Shown piece by piece: positions 1 through 8,232 of a DNA stretch of 64,000 bases. The position numbers were made by a program, and so were the translations under genes. Location: assembly GCF_020531945.1 (NCBI RefSeq), contig NZ_JAJATZ010000004.1:186001-250000 (forward strand). Direction: 5' to 3'. Below the pieces are notes generated by a model. It was not told where the DNA came from, ran no database searches, and saw nothing but the letters and a program-made list of their open reading frames with translations. Numbering within the stretch: the stretch's first letter is position 1; every line of letters begins with the position of its first letter. This DNA is from Loktanella gaetbuli (GTDB taxonomy: Bacteria > Pseudomonadota > Alphaproteobacteria > Rhodobacterales > Rhodobacteraceae).

Positions 1-177
1 GGTCTGCCGTCCTCGGCCCCGTCGCTGGGCGAATTGACCCTGCAGGCAAAACAGAACCTTCAGGCACCTTGGCTGGGGTTCACGGCATTCGTGACCTTTG
101 CCGTGATGCTGTCGCTGCTGGTGTTCATTTTCGAAGGGATCCGTGACGCATTCGATCCCAGAAAGACGTTTCAATGA
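1..177 (+). CDS. yejE: Peptide/microcin-type ABC transporter permease, C-terminal part
   Basis: This is the last 58 residues of an inner-membrane permease whose start lies before the window. The reading frame begins at base 1 and ends at the TGA at 175-177. The visible part starts LPSSAPSLGELTLQAKQNLQ, has one hydrophobic membrane segment (around FVTFAVMLSLLVFIF) and ends in a short basic tail. That pattern, an EAA-like loop followed by the last helix and a DAFDPRK ending, matches the C-terminus of YejE/OppC-type permeases as I know them. The stop overlaps the start of the ATPase gene as ATGA, so the two are translationally coupled. It would form the import channel with a YejB-type partner upstream. 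Only the tail is visible, so the family call rests on it and on the neighbour. Confidence 0.85.
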   Translation, partial: GLPSSAPSLGELTLQAKQNLQAPWLGFTAFVTFAVMLSLLVFIFEGIRDAFDPRKTFQ

Positions 178-1769
178 AACCAGTTCTCGAGGTGTCGAAC
201 CTGAACGTGCGGTTCAGGCAGGATGGGGCCGTGACCCATGCGGTGCGGGGTGTGTCATTCACCGTGGGGCGCGGTGAAACCGTCGCTCTGGTCGGTGAAT
301 CCGGGTCGGGCAAATCCGTCACGGCGCTGTCCACGGTGCAGCTCTTGGGGGATTCGGCGCAGTCCGACGGGTCGATCACCTATGAGGGCCGCGAAATGCT
401 GGGCGCGTCAGAGGCAGACCTCCGCCGTGTGCGTGGCAACGACATCAGTTTCATCTTTCAGGAACCGATGACCTCGCTCAACCCGCTGCATACGATCGAA
501 CGGCAGCTGGGCGAATCCATCGTGTTGCATCAGGATTTGCGCGGCGATGCGGTGCGTGCCCGCGTGATCGAGATGCTGGAACAGGTGGGCATCCGCGACG
601 CCGAACGCCGCCTGACCGCCTATCCGCACGAATTGTCCGGCGGCCAGCGCCAGCGGGTCATGATCGCGATGGCGCTGCTCAATGGTCCTGACCTGCTGAT
701 TGCGGACGAACCGACAACGGCGCTGGACGTGACGATTCAGGCGCAGATCCTGGATCTGCTGGCCGAGCTGAAGGCCAGCCAGGGCCTGTCGATGCTGTTC
801 ATCACGCACGACCTGACCATCGTGCGCAAGATCGCGGACCGCGTCTGCGTGATGAAGGACGGCGAGATCGTGGAAACAGGCCCCACGGCCGAGATTTTCG
901 GCAATCCGCAACACCCCTATACACAGATGCTGCTGGCTGCCGAATCCGCAGGCGTGCCTGCCCCTGTCGCTGCGGATGCACCCGTCGTCGCACAAACCGA
1001 ACAGCTGAAAATCTGGTTCCCGATCTATCGCGGTCTGCTGAAACGCACGGCCGGCTACGTCAAGGCGGTCAACGATGCCACGCTGTCCGTCAGGGCGGGG
1101 GAAACCATCGGCATCGTGGGCGAATCGGGGTCGGGTAAGACGACGACGGCGCTTGCGATCATGCGATTGATCCGGTCAGAGGGGGCGATCACCTTTCAGG
1201 GGGACCGCATCGACGGGTTGAGCCAGCGACAGATGCGCCCCTACCGCAGCGACATCCAGATCGTGTTTCAGGACCCCTACGGTAGCCTGTCGCCGCGCAT
1301 GACGGTCGAACAGATCATCGCCGAAGGGCTGACCATCCACAATATCGACCCAGGCAGACCACGCCGCGACATGGTGGCTGAAATCATGACTGAGGTGGGG
1401 CTGTCGCCCGATCTGATGGACCGCTATCCGCACGAATTTTCGGGCGGTCAGCGTCAGCGTATCGCGATCGCGCGCGCCATGATCCTGCGCCCGAAACTGG
1501 TGGTGCTGGATGAACCGACATCGGCGCTGGACATGACGGTGCAGGTGCAAATCGTGGAATTGCTGCGCGATCTGCAACAGCGCTACGGCCTTGCCTACAT
1601 CTTTATCAGCCACGACCTGAAGGTCGTGCGCGCCCTGTCGCACAAGGTCATGGTGATGAAACAGGGCGACGTGGTCGAAGCTGGACCTGCTGCCGATATT
1701 TTTGACAATCCACGCACTGATTATACCCGTGCGTTGATGGCGGCCGCATTCGAGGGTCGGGCGATCTGA
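174..1769 (+). CDS. yejF: Dual-domain peptide ABC transporter ATPase (YejF type)
   Basis: A 531-residue cytoplasmic ATPase with two complete nucleotide-binding domains fused in tandem. The first has Walker A GESGSGKS at about residues 41-48, signature LSGGQRQR near 160 and Walker B LLIADEPTTALD. The second has Walker A GESGSGKT near 316, signature FSGGQRQR near 422 and Walker B LVVLDEPTSALD near 444. This fused architecture and length are those of YejF/GsiA-type proteins powering oligopeptide or microcin C-like uptake. The start ATG overlaps the upstream permease stop. A hairpin closes the operon at the stop codon. The exact substrate cannot be read from an ATPase; the YejE-like tail upstream favours the Yej peptide system over glutathione import. 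Confidence 0.93.
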   Translation: MKPVLEVSNLNVRFRQDGAVTHAVRGVSFTVGRGETVALVGESGSGKSVTALSTVQLLGDSAQSDGSITYEGREMLGASEADLRRVRGNDISFIFQEPMTSLNPLHTIERQLGESIVLHQDLRGDAVRARVIEMLEQVGIRDAERRLTAYPHELSGGQRQRVMIAMALLNGPDLLIADEPTTALDVTIQAQILDLLAELKASQGLSMLFITHDLTIVRKIADRVCVMKDGEIVETGPTAEIFGNPQHPYTQMLLAAESAGVPAPVAADAPVVAQTEQLKIWFPIYRGLLKRTAGYVKAVNDATLSVRAGETIGIVGESGSGKTTTALAIMRLIRSEGAITFQGDRIDGLSQRQMRPYRSDIQIVFQDPYGSLSPRMTVEQIIAEGLTIHNIDPGRPRRDMVAEIMTEVGLSPDLMDRYPHEFSGGQRQRIAIARAMILRPKLVVLDEPTSALDMTVQVQIVELLRDLQQRYGLAYIFISHDLKVVRALSHKVMVMKQGDVVEAGPAADIFDNPRTDYTRALMAAAFEGRAI

Positions 1770-1784
1770 ACCGATCGCCCGTTT
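1758..1784 (+). terminator. Hairpin overlapping the yejF stop codon
   Basis: CGGGCGATC (1758-1766) pairs perfectly with GATCGCCCG (1773-1781) around a 6-base loop that contains the stop codon, followed by TTT. It sits between two convergent genes, so it may end transcription from both sides. The T tract is short, so efficiency is uncertain. Confidence 0.6.
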
Positions 1785-1787
1785 GCC

Positions 1788-3146
1788 TCAGCCCTCGGAG
1801 CCCAACATGAAACACGTCTGGTTGCGCGCCTGAAGCCTGCGACAGGCCAAGTCGGCGCCCTCGCGGGTCAGACCCATGAAATTCGCGTCAAACCCGCCTG
1901 ATCGCTGCGTCACGCGGCGCACAGCACCTTCGAGGGTGCTCATCTCGTTCAGGGCAACCTGGATCAGAACCTTTTCCGCCTGGTAGCGGGAATTGAATCG
2001 GCCCACGTTCACGCCCCAATGCCGCCCGCCAGAGGTCGAAATGCGGGTGACGACCTCGGGGGCAGGGGCCATGGGCTGTGCCGCAGGGGCAGAACTGACC
2101 TGAATTGCCTCGGCCAGGGCGTCCTCGATGCTGGTGGTGTTCACGGCCAGTGCGACGGGGACCTCTGGTGCAGGGCGCATCGCGGGGCGAAGCGCCTCGC
2201 TGACGCGGCCTGTCACGCGCACGGTTTTGCCTGATCCGTTCTGCGTCGTGGGGCGTGCGTTGCCGGCCATGGCCACCTGTTCGGTTCCGGTGGTTGCGGG
2301 GATGTCGGGACGTTGCAGCGTGGCGACGGCCGGAGCGCGGTTGAATCCCATGTCCATCAGCTCGGTCATGCGGGCGTTACGCTGCGCGGTGGATGTGCCG
2401 CCAAAAACGGTGGCGATGATGCGTTCCTGACCGCGCTGCGCCGATGCCGTCAGGTTGAAACCGGCGGCGTTGGTGAAACCGGTCTTGATGCCGTCGGCCC
2501 CGGTATAGCTGTTCAGGAAACGCGTGTTGGTATGGCTGACCTGCCGGATCCCGGCGTCTGCGGTACGGCGCGAGAACAGGTTATAATACTGCGGGAAATC
2601 ATAGATCACGTGGCGGCCCAGCACACTCATGTCGCGGGCGGTGGACAGGTGCCCGTTTTCGGTCAGGCCGTGTGCGTTGCGAAATGTCGTGTTGGTCATG
2701 CCCATCGCGGCGGCCGTGCGGTTCATCCGGGTCGCAAAGGCCTCTTCGGATCCTGAAATTGCCTCGCCGATGGCTGTCGCGGCATCGTTGGCGGATTTTA
2801 CGGCAGCGGCTCGCAGCAGGAACCGCAGCTTGATCGTCTGTCCGGCCTGTAGCCCCAGCTTGGACGGGGGTTCGCTTGCGGCTTTGGATGAAATGCGGAC
2901 CTCGGTGTCCAGCGTGATTTCACCACGCTGAATGGCCTGAAACGCGATATAAAGCGTCATCATCTTGGTCAGCGATGCCGGATGAAGCCGGGTGTCGGCA
3001 TTGCGCGAATGCAGCACCTCTCCGGTGCGGGCATCCATCACCAACGCAGCATAGGGGGCAGCGAACGCCGCCACAGGGCTGAGCATCGTGATAAGCAATA
3101 CAACGATAGTCGCACGAAGAGTGCGGGAGATAGGACGATTTTGCAC
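1788..3146 (-). CDS. D-alanyl-D-alanine carboxypeptidase with SPOR domain
   Basis: A periplasmic serine peptidase of the PBP5/6 (S11) family that trims the terminal D-Ala from peptidoglycan stem peptides. All three active-site motifs are present: SLTK, SAND and KTG in GIKTGFTNAAG. The C-terminal 80 residues (from HWGVNVGRFNSRYQAEK) look like a SPOR domain, which binds denuded glycan at division sites; this combination is common in Rhodobacteraceae. I chose the GTG at 3146 because it is preceded by AAAAGG and opens a typical signal peptide (hydrophobic ATIVVLLITMLSP, then AFA|AP). An ATG at 3203 is in frame but lacks a ribosome binding site and would add 19 polar residues. Divergent from clpS. 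Confidence 0.9.
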   Translation of the reverse strand: MQNRPISRTLRATIVVLLITMLSPVAAFAAPYAALVMDARTGEVLHSRNADTRLHPASLTKMMTLYIAFQAIQRGEITLDTEVRISSKAASEPPSKLGLQAGQTIKLRFLLRAAAVKSANDAATAIGEAISGSEEAFATRMNRTAAAMGMTNTTFRNAHGLTENGHLSTARDMSVLGRHVIYDFPQYYNLFSRRTADAGIRQVSHTNTRFLNSYTGADGIKTGFTNAAGFNLTASAQRGQERIIATVFGGTSTAQRNARMTELMDMGFNRAPAVATLQRPDIPATTGTEQVAMAGNARPTTQNGSGKTVRVTGRVSEALRPAMRPAPEVPVALAVNTTSIEDALAEAIQVSSAPAAQPMAPAPEVVTRISTSGGRHWGVNVGRFNSRYQAEKVLIQVALNEMSTLEGAVRRVTQRSGGFDANFMGLTREGADLACRRLQARNQTCFMLGSEG

Positions 3147-3259
3147 GTCACCTGCCTTTTTGTCTGCCTCGGTATCCCGGAGTTTGCCCCGGTGATTACT
3201 CATTGAAGCCACGCTAGCACGAACAGCCTGACGACGAAAAGTCCCGATTTCAAAAGGGC

Positions 3260-3283
3260 TTGTGCCGTGTTGTTTCGGCACAA
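3260..3283. promoter_or_regulatory. Perfect inverted repeat in the dacF-like/clpS divergent region
   Basis: TTGTGCCG at 3260-3267 is exactly mirrored by CGGCACAA at 3276-3283 with an 8-base spacer. It lies in the 291-base region between the divergent carboxypeptidase and clpS genes. A further TTTGTGCC half-site occurs near 3311. The symmetry suggests an operator, but no regulator can be assigned. Confidence 0.45.
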
Positions 3284-3437
3284 TACGACATTTAGGGGGT
3301 GTGGCGGGTTGTTTGTGCCACATGCGGTAGGTGGCCACCGCGCGCTGCGACAATCCGCCGATCTGCGACGGATTGAGGCGTTTCGCCGCCGGGGGTTTTC
3401 ACCAGGCCTATCAAGGTTATATAGACGTCTCACCGAC

Positions 3438-3806
3438 ATGGATCGAACCGGGATTGTGATGCGCTTGAACCAGCAGATGATGGCGGACAGGGACGATGAT
3501 GACGATGGTCAGGACGACATCGGCGTCGCCCTGAAGACCAAACCGAAAACCAAACGTCCGCCCCTGTACAAGGTGCTGATCCTGAATGACGATTTCACGC
3601 CGATGGAATTCGTCGTCATGGTACTGGAACGGTTTTTCGGCATGACTCATGCACAGGCGTTTGACCTGATGCTGACGGTCCACAAGAAAGGCGTGGCTGT
3701 CGCCGGCGTCTACAGTCACGAAATCGCGGAAACAAAGGTGGCGCAGGTCATGGATTACGCCCAACGTCACCAGCATCCGCTGCAATGCACGATGGAGAAG
3801 GAATAG
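3438..3806 (+). CDS. clpS: ATP-dependent Clp protease adaptor ClpS
   Basis: Cytoplasmic adaptor that delivers N-degron substrates to ClpA/ClpP. The core from PPLYKVLILNDDFTPMEFVV through FFGMTHAQAFDLMLTVHKKG to HEIAETKVAQVMDYAQRHQHPLQCTMEKE is a near-canonical ClpS fold with the substrate-pocket NDD motif and ClpA-contact helices. An acidic DRDDDDDGQDD stretch precedes it, as in roseobacter homologues. Four in-frame ATGs (3438, 3459, 3477, 3480) are possible; 3438 gives 122 residues and 3480 gives 108, close to the 106 of E. coli, so the start is uncertain. A TATATA-like -10 lies just upstream near 3418. rsmC follows after 22 bases. Confidence 0.93.
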   Translation: MDRTGIVMRLNQQMMADRDDDDDGQDDIGVALKTKPKTKRPPLYKVLILNDDFTPMEFVVMVLERFFGMTHAQAFDLMLTVHKKGVAVAGVYSHEIAETKVAQVMDYAQRHQHPLQCTMEKE

Positions 3807-3828
3807 CGCCCCGCGCTGTTCCGCCCTG

Positions 3829-4806
3829 ATGGCTGCTCTTTCCCGCCTCGCGACCGCCTTGGCCGACGGATCGCTGACCCTGCCGGACGGTCCCGTGACC
3901 GTCATGCGTCCCAACATGGACACCGACCTTTCGCCACTGATGGGTCAAGACGTGCTGATCCAGCATACCCACGCCCCAGAGGTCGAGGCCTTTCGCGCGG
4001 CTGGCTACACGGTCACGACCGATGCGGGCCCCGGTGCGACCACGATCGTTGTCGTGCCCCGGTTCAAGGCGCTTGCGCAATCGCTCGTAGCGCAGGCCGC
4101 AGCGGGTGGCGGTCTCGTCGTCGTTGACGGCCAGCGCAGCGACGGGATCGACAGTCTGTTCCGCGCCTGCCGCAAACGTCTGGGCAACCTGCCGTCCATA
4201 CCCAAGGCGCATGGCCGCATTTTCTGGTTTCCGGCCACCGACGCATTCGCCGATTGGGCGGTCGGTGCACCTGCGCCGAATGCGGCGGGTCACTATACGA
4301 CGGCGGGCGTGTTTTCCGATGGCGATGTGGATCGTGGCTCCGCGTTGCTGGCGCGGGCACTGCCGGCAAAACTGCCCGGTGCAATGGCCGATCTGGGGGC
4401 TGGCTGGGGCTATCTGTCCAGCGAAATTCTGCGCCGTGACAAGGTGACGTCACTGGCGCTGGTCGAATCCGAGGCGCTGGCCCTCGACTGTGCACGGCTG
4501 AACATCAAGGATCCACGTGCGACGTTCCACTGGGCCGATGCGCTGACGTTCCGGCCGGACCGCAAATTCGACGGTATCGTGATGAACCCGCCGTTTCATA
4601 CGGGGTCCAAGGGCACGCCTGCGCTGGGGCAGGGGTTCATCGCCGCGGCTGCGCGGATGCTGACCCCGAACGGCCAACTGTGGATGGTCGCCAACCGGCA
4701 TTTGCCCTACGAGGCCGCGCTGCGTGATCATTTCCGGCGGGTCGAAGAACTGCCCGGCGACGGGGCGTTCAAGCTGTTCCACGCCAGTCGCCCCGGCACA
4801 TCCTGA
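3829..4806 (+). CDS. rsmC: 16S rRNA (guanine-N2)-methyltransferase RsmC-like
   Basis: A 325-residue class I SAM-dependent methyltransferase. The C-terminal half carries the SAM-binding motif around DLGAGWGYLSSEIL and the catalytic NPPF motif in MNPPFHTGSKG, which is the signature of RsmC/RlmG enzymes acting on exocyclic N2 of guanine in rRNA. The N-terminal half is a divergent, non-catalytic copy of the same fold, as in the family. E. coli RsmC (343 residues) methylates G1207 of 16S rRNA. It lies between clpS and an SDR gene on the same strand with short gaps, so probably co-transcribed. RlmG is a less likely alternative because it is usually longer. Confidence 0.85.
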   Translation: MAALSRLATALADGSLTLPDGPVTVMRPNMDTDLSPLMGQDVLIQHTHAPEVEAFRAAGYTVTTDAGPGATTIVVVPRFKALAQSLVAQAAAGGGLVVVDGQRSDGIDSLFRACRKRLGNLPSIPKAHGRIFWFPATDAFADWAVGAPAPNAAGHYTTAGVFSDGDVDRGSALLARALPAKLPGAMADLGAGWGYLSSEILRRDKVTSLALVESEALALDCARLNIKDPRATFHWADALTFRPDRKFDGIVMNPPFHTGSKGTPALGQGFIAAAARMLTPNGQLWMVANRHLPYEAALRDHFRRVEELPGDGAFKLFHASRPGTS

Positions 4807-4818
4807 CAGGAGACAATC

Positions 4819-5625
4819 ATGTCATTTTCGATCAAGGGCCGCACGGCCATCGTGACCGGTGCTGCCAATGGTGTGGGCCTTGCGGTTGCCCGCAGTTTCG
4901 TGCGCGCAGGCGCGAATGTCGTCTTTGCCGACATTGACGAGGCGGCCTTGACCGAAGAGGTGGGCGAGCTTGCCAAGGAGGACAACGTGCTGCTGTTCTC
5001 GGGCGATCTGCGCGAAAAACTGGCGGTGGCAAACCTGCTGTCTGCGACGGTCGATGCCTTTGACCGGGTGGATATCCTCGTTAACGCGGCGCGACAGGTC
5101 ATCCCGTCCGAACCGCTTGACCCCGACGATACATCGGTCAGCAACATGCTGGACCAGAACCTGCTGCTGCCGCTGCGCCTGTCGCAGGCGGTCGCGCGGC
5201 GGTTCATCAAACAGGCTGGCGATGCTGCACCTGACGATTCCAGCATCGGCTGCATCGTGAACCTGTCGTCGATTTCCGCCCGGCGTGCACACCCCGAACT
5301 GCTGGGGTTTTCCATCGCTTCGGCGGCACTGGAACAGATGACCCGCAGTCTGGCCGTGGCCCTCGCCCCCGAGAAAATCAGAGTGAACGCCGTATCCGTT
5401 GGATCGGTGTTGTCGGCATCGCTGCGCGGCTGGATCAAGGATCACGGCGACGCGCGTGCGGCCATCATCGAAAGCACGCCGATGCACCGGATCGCCAACG
5501 CGGCAGAGGTGGCGGATACCGTGCAATATCTGGCTTCTGATGCCGCCAGCTTTGTCACGGGCGAGGTCATCACCGTGGACGGTGGCCGCACCCTGCTGGA
5601 TCCGGCCGCCGTTTCGGTTCACTGA
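4819..5625 (+). CDS. SDR-family protein lacking the catalytic Tyr and Lys
   Basis: A 268-residue short-chain dehydrogenase/reductase fold protein. The dinucleotide motif TGAANGVG is intact near residues 13-20 and the C-terminal VTGEVITVDGG is normal. The active-site YxxxK is not: the aligned positions read FSIAS in LGFSIASAALEQM, so Tyr is Phe and Lys is Ser. The usual NNAG motif reads VNAA. It may bind NAD(P) yet be unable to do standard hydride chemistry, suggesting a non-catalytic or altered role. A good ribosome binding site (CAGGAGA) precedes the ATG. It ends flush against the convergent lipoprotein gene. No substrate can be proposed. Confidence 0.85.
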   Translation: MSFSIKGRTAIVTGAANGVGLAVARSFVRAGANVVFADIDEAALTEEVGELAKEDNVLLFSGDLREKLAVANLLSATVDAFDRVDILVNAARQVIPSEPLDPDDTSVSNMLDQNLLLPLRLSQAVARRFIKQAGDAAPDDSSIGCIVNLSSISARRAHPELLGFSIASAALEQMTRSLAVALAPEKIRVNAVSVGSVLSASLRGWIKDHGDARAAIIESTPMHRIANAAEVADTVQYLASDAASFVTGEVITVDGGRTLLDPAAVSVH

Positions 5626-6003
5626 TCAGGCAGGAAACATCCGCCGACATTCGGCCACGGCGGCATCGGTCCGGCGCTGCAGTTGCGCGCGTGTGGCGAG
5701 CAACTGATCCAGCGTGTCGCGTTCCGTTTCCAGATTGATTGCCTGCGGCACCGCCACATTGCGCACGCGCACGTCGGTACAGCCAAACCGGAAACCGTTG
5801 TCCTCGGTCCGGCAGAACGTGGGTCTGCGCGTCACGCGCTGCTGCTGGTCAACGGCAAAGCCGCGCTCCAGATTGGCCTCGGTCTGGGCGATCAAAAAGG
5901 CATTGATCCGCAGGTCCTGCGTTGCATTCGACAGGCATTGTTCCTGTGGCGTGGCACAGGCGGCCATGACGGCCAGCGGCGCAAGTGCGATTACCCATTT
6001 CAT
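5626..6003 (-). CDS. Small lipoprotein of unknown function
   Basis: A 125-residue protein that starts MKWVIALAPLAVMAAC: a basic start, a hydrophobic stretch and a lipobox (VMAAC), so it should be lipidated at Cys16 and anchored in the envelope. The mature part is polar and helix-prone with four further cysteines (EQC, TFC, FGC and AEC) that could form disulfides in the periplasm. I do not recognise a family. The ATG at 6003 was chosen because it opens the signal peptide; the reading frame extends further upstream without one. It is divergent from hemF, with 83 bases between the starts, and its stop abuts the stop of the upstream convergent SDR gene. Confidence 0.75.
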   Translation of the reverse strand: MKWVIALAPLAVMAACATPQEQCLSNATQDLRINAFLIAQTEANLERGFAVDQQQRVTRRPTFCRTEDNGFRFGCTDVRVRNVAVPQAINLETERDTLDQLLATRAQLQRRTDAAVAECRRMFPA

Positions 6004-6086
6004 CGTGAAAATCCTCTGAACTGCTCTGGTCCGGTCGAGTGGAGCAAGGCATAAGATGTTATGCAATATCACGGGGGCAAGGGTTG

Positions 6087-6977
6087 ATGGCTGATTTGAT
6101 GGATACCGAAAAGGCGCGCGCCAGCGGCTGGTTTGAAACCCTGCGCGATCAGATCGTCACAGCCTTTGAGGGACTGGAAGACAGCCAGACCAGTGGCCCC
6201 ACGGCCGACCTGCCCGCAGGCCGGTTCGAACGCACGGTGACTGCGCGCACGTCCGAGGATGGATCGGACGCGGGCGGTGGTGTCATGTCCGTGATGCGCG
6301 GTGGCAGGGTCTTTGAAAAGGTGGGTGTGAACACCTCGACGGTTTACGGCCAGCTGGGCGAGGCGGCACAGCGTGCCATGGCCGCGCGCGGTGTGCCGGG
6401 CATGGCGGACGATCCGCGTTTCTGGGCGTCGGGCATCAGCTTGGTCGCGCATATGCAAAACCCCCATGCCCCTGCGGTGCACATGAACACGCGCATGTTC
6501 TGGACACCCCACGCCTGGTGGTTCGGCGGCGGGTCCGACCTGAACCCCTGCATCGAATACGAAGAGGACACCGCCCATTTCCACGCCACGCAGCAGGCGC
6601 ATCTGGACCCGCATGGCACCGACCACTATCCCCGGCTCAAGGCCTGGGCGGACGAGTATTTCTACATCCCGCACCGCAATCGCGCGCGTGGCGTCGGCGG
6701 CATCTTTATGGATGACCACTGCACCGGCGACTGGGAATCTGATTTCACCCTGACGCAGGACATCGGCCGTGCATTCCTGCCCGCCTATGTCCCTCTTGTG
6801 GAACGGCGCCGCGACATGCCCTGGTCGGACGCGGACAAGGATGCACAGCTGATCCATCGCGGGCTCTATGCGGAATACAACCTGGTCTATGATCGGGGTA
6901 CAAAATTCGGCCTGACCACCGGGCACGACGCGAATGCCGTGCTGATGAGCCTGCCACCACTGGCGAAATGGGTCTGA
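6087..6977 (+). CDS. hemF: Oxygen-dependent coproporphyrinogen III oxidase
   Basis: Converts coproporphyrinogen III to protoporphyrinogen IX using O2, a late step of haem synthesis in the cytosol. The 296-residue length matches HemF (about 300). Recognisable blocks include FEKVGVNTSTVYG, GISLVAHMQNPHAPAVHMN, the WWFGGGSDLNPCIEYEEDT signature, YFYIPHRNRARGVGGIFMDD and YNLVYDRGTKFGL. The ATG at 6087 follows a purine-rich GGGGGCAAGGG and gives a normal N-terminus; upstream in-frame starts only add unrelated residues. hemE and hemC lie within 3.5 kb, so the region is a loose haem cluster. An O2-independent HemN may exist elsewhere. Confidence 0.97.
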   Translation: MADLMDTEKARASGWFETLRDQIVTAFEGLEDSQTSGPTADLPAGRFERTVTARTSEDGSDAGGGVMSVMRGGRVFEKVGVNTSTVYGQLGEAAQRAMAARGVPGMADDPRFWASGISLVAHMQNPHAPAVHMNTRMFWTPHAWWFGGGSDLNPCIEYEEDTAHFHATQQAHLDPHGTDHYPRLKAWADEYFYIPHRNRARGVGGIFMDDHCTGDWESDFTLTQDIGRAFLPAYVPLVERRRDMPWSDADKDAQLIHRGLYAEYNLVYDRGTKFGLTTGHDANAVLMSLPPLAKWV

Positions 6978-7066
6978 CGGCGGTGCGGCGCGCATGGCGC
7001 AATGTTGTCTTGAGCGATCCAGCACCTTGCGCATAATCTGTCGCAAACGAGCTTCGGGGACATGAT

Positions 7067-7606
7067 ATGATGGCAACTTCGGCTTTGCGTCTGGGGACGA
7101 TGGCGGCAGTTTTGTCGCTGACGACCGCTTGCGGGTTCTTTGGCGGCAAGGACGACGTGACGGATGGGCCGCAGATGCGGTTCAGTGACGATAGCGTTGA
7201 ATGCATGGAACGGGCGATGTTCTTTGAATCGCACAGATCCAGCCGTGACGGATTAATGGCTGTCGGTACTGTCGTGATGAACCGCGTGGCGTCGCCTGAT
7301 TTTCCGAACACGGTCTGCGGCGTGGTCGGCCAGCGTAACCAGTTTGCGCCCGGCGTCATGACACGCCCGATGAATTCTGCCGCCATGCCAGGCGTGCAGG
7401 CTGCCGCCCGCGCGGTGCTGGCGGGCGAACGGCACCCGATGGTCGGCGGCGCGCGGTTTTTCCATCAAAAGGATCACCGTTTTTCCTATGACAACATGCA
7501 TTACGTCGTCACGGCGGGTGGAAATGCGTTCTACGAAAAACGCAAGTCACACCTTGTCACGCAGCCTGCGCCGCTGCCGCAGATCGAAGGGCTGACGCCC
7601 CTCTAG
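7067..7606 (+). CDS. SleB-type cell wall hydrolase, lipoprotein
   Basis: A 179-residue protein with a signal peptide and lipobox (LTTAC near residue 22) followed by a hydrolase_2/SleB-like domain. Evidence is the block CMERAMFFESHRSSRDGLMAV with the likely catalytic Glu, then VGTVVMNRV, NTVCGVVGQRNQFAPG and GARFFH. Family members cleave peptidoglycan glycan strands; outside spore formers they are thought to act in envelope growth or remodelling. The stop TAG overlaps the stop of the convergent PaiB-like gene in a shared CTAG. The domain assignment is from motif memory and is fairly secure; the cellular role is inferred. Confidence 0.85.
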   Translation: MMATSALRLGTMAAVLSLTTACGFFGGKDDVTDGPQMRFSDDSVECMERAMFFESHRSSRDGLMAVGTVVMNRVASPDFPNTVCGVVGQRNQFAPGVMTRPMNSAAMPGVQAAARAVLAGERHPMVGGARFFHQKDHRFSYDNMHYVVTAGGNAFYEKRKSHLVTQPAPLPQIEGLTPL

Positions 7607-8229
7607 CGTGCGGCGCGCAGCACGTCGGCGAGGGCGCGGCCCATTTCGCCACTGGCCGCAAGGCCGTCAGCGGTGCCGTTGCGGTCGGCCTCTGGTTTGT
7701 TTTGGTTGATTTTCCACGCACCTTCGATCCGGTCGACGGTCATGCGCAGCCCGATGATGCCGCGTTGGCGCGCGGCGATATAGCCGTCAGGCGCATCATT
7801 GACGGACCACGGTTCTGCACGCGGTCGTTCGTTGTGGTCGGTCAGATCGTGCAGGTGTTGCAACAGGTCGGCATCGTCCTGCATCGGTGCGACGGTGCCA
7901 TGCGCGTGCACCACGATGTAGGTCCAGGTCGGGACGACTTTGCCGTGCTCTGCCTTGCTGGGATAGAACGAGGGCGAGATATAGGCCTGCGGTCCTTGAA
8001 AAATCGCAACGGTTGGGTGGCCTGCACACAACGCGCCGGCGTGCGGATTGCCGCGCGCGACATGGGTTTCCAGCGTCACCACCGGGCCCGTGTCGCGCAA
8101 CAGCAGCGGGGCATGCGTCACCTGCATGCCCTCTGCCGTCTGCGTGACAAGTGCGGCGAACTGAATATCGCGGATCGCTTTGTGCAAAACCTCTGGCCGG
8201 TCCTCGGCAAAGGCGGGCGGCACATACAT
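7603..8229 (-). CDS. FMN-binding PaiB-like protein
   Basis: A 208-residue cytoplasmic protein of the PaiB/FMN-binding split-barrel family. The start MYVPPAFAEDRPEVLHKAI and the block AYISPSFYPSKAEHGKVVPTWTYIVVHAHG are typical, the latter forming the flavin pocket. PaiB is a negative regulator of sporulation and protease genes in Bacillus; in proteobacteria the function is unknown and may be redox or heme-related degradation. The first codon lies 3 bases downstream of the hemE stop on the same strand, so it is probably expressed with hemE. Convergent overlap of 4 bases with the hydrolase gene. Confidence 0.88.
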   Translation of the reverse strand: MYVPPAFAEDRPEVLHKAIRDIQFAALVTQTAEGMQVTHAPLLLRDTGPVVTLETHVARGNPHAGALCAGHPTVAIFQGPQAYISPSFYPSKAEHGKVVPTWTYIVVHAHGTVAPMQDDADLLQHLHDLTDHNERPRAEPWSVNDAPDGYIAARQRGIIGLRMTVDRIEGAWKINQNKPEADRNGTADGLAASGEMGRALADVLRAAR

Positions 8230-8232
8230 GGG

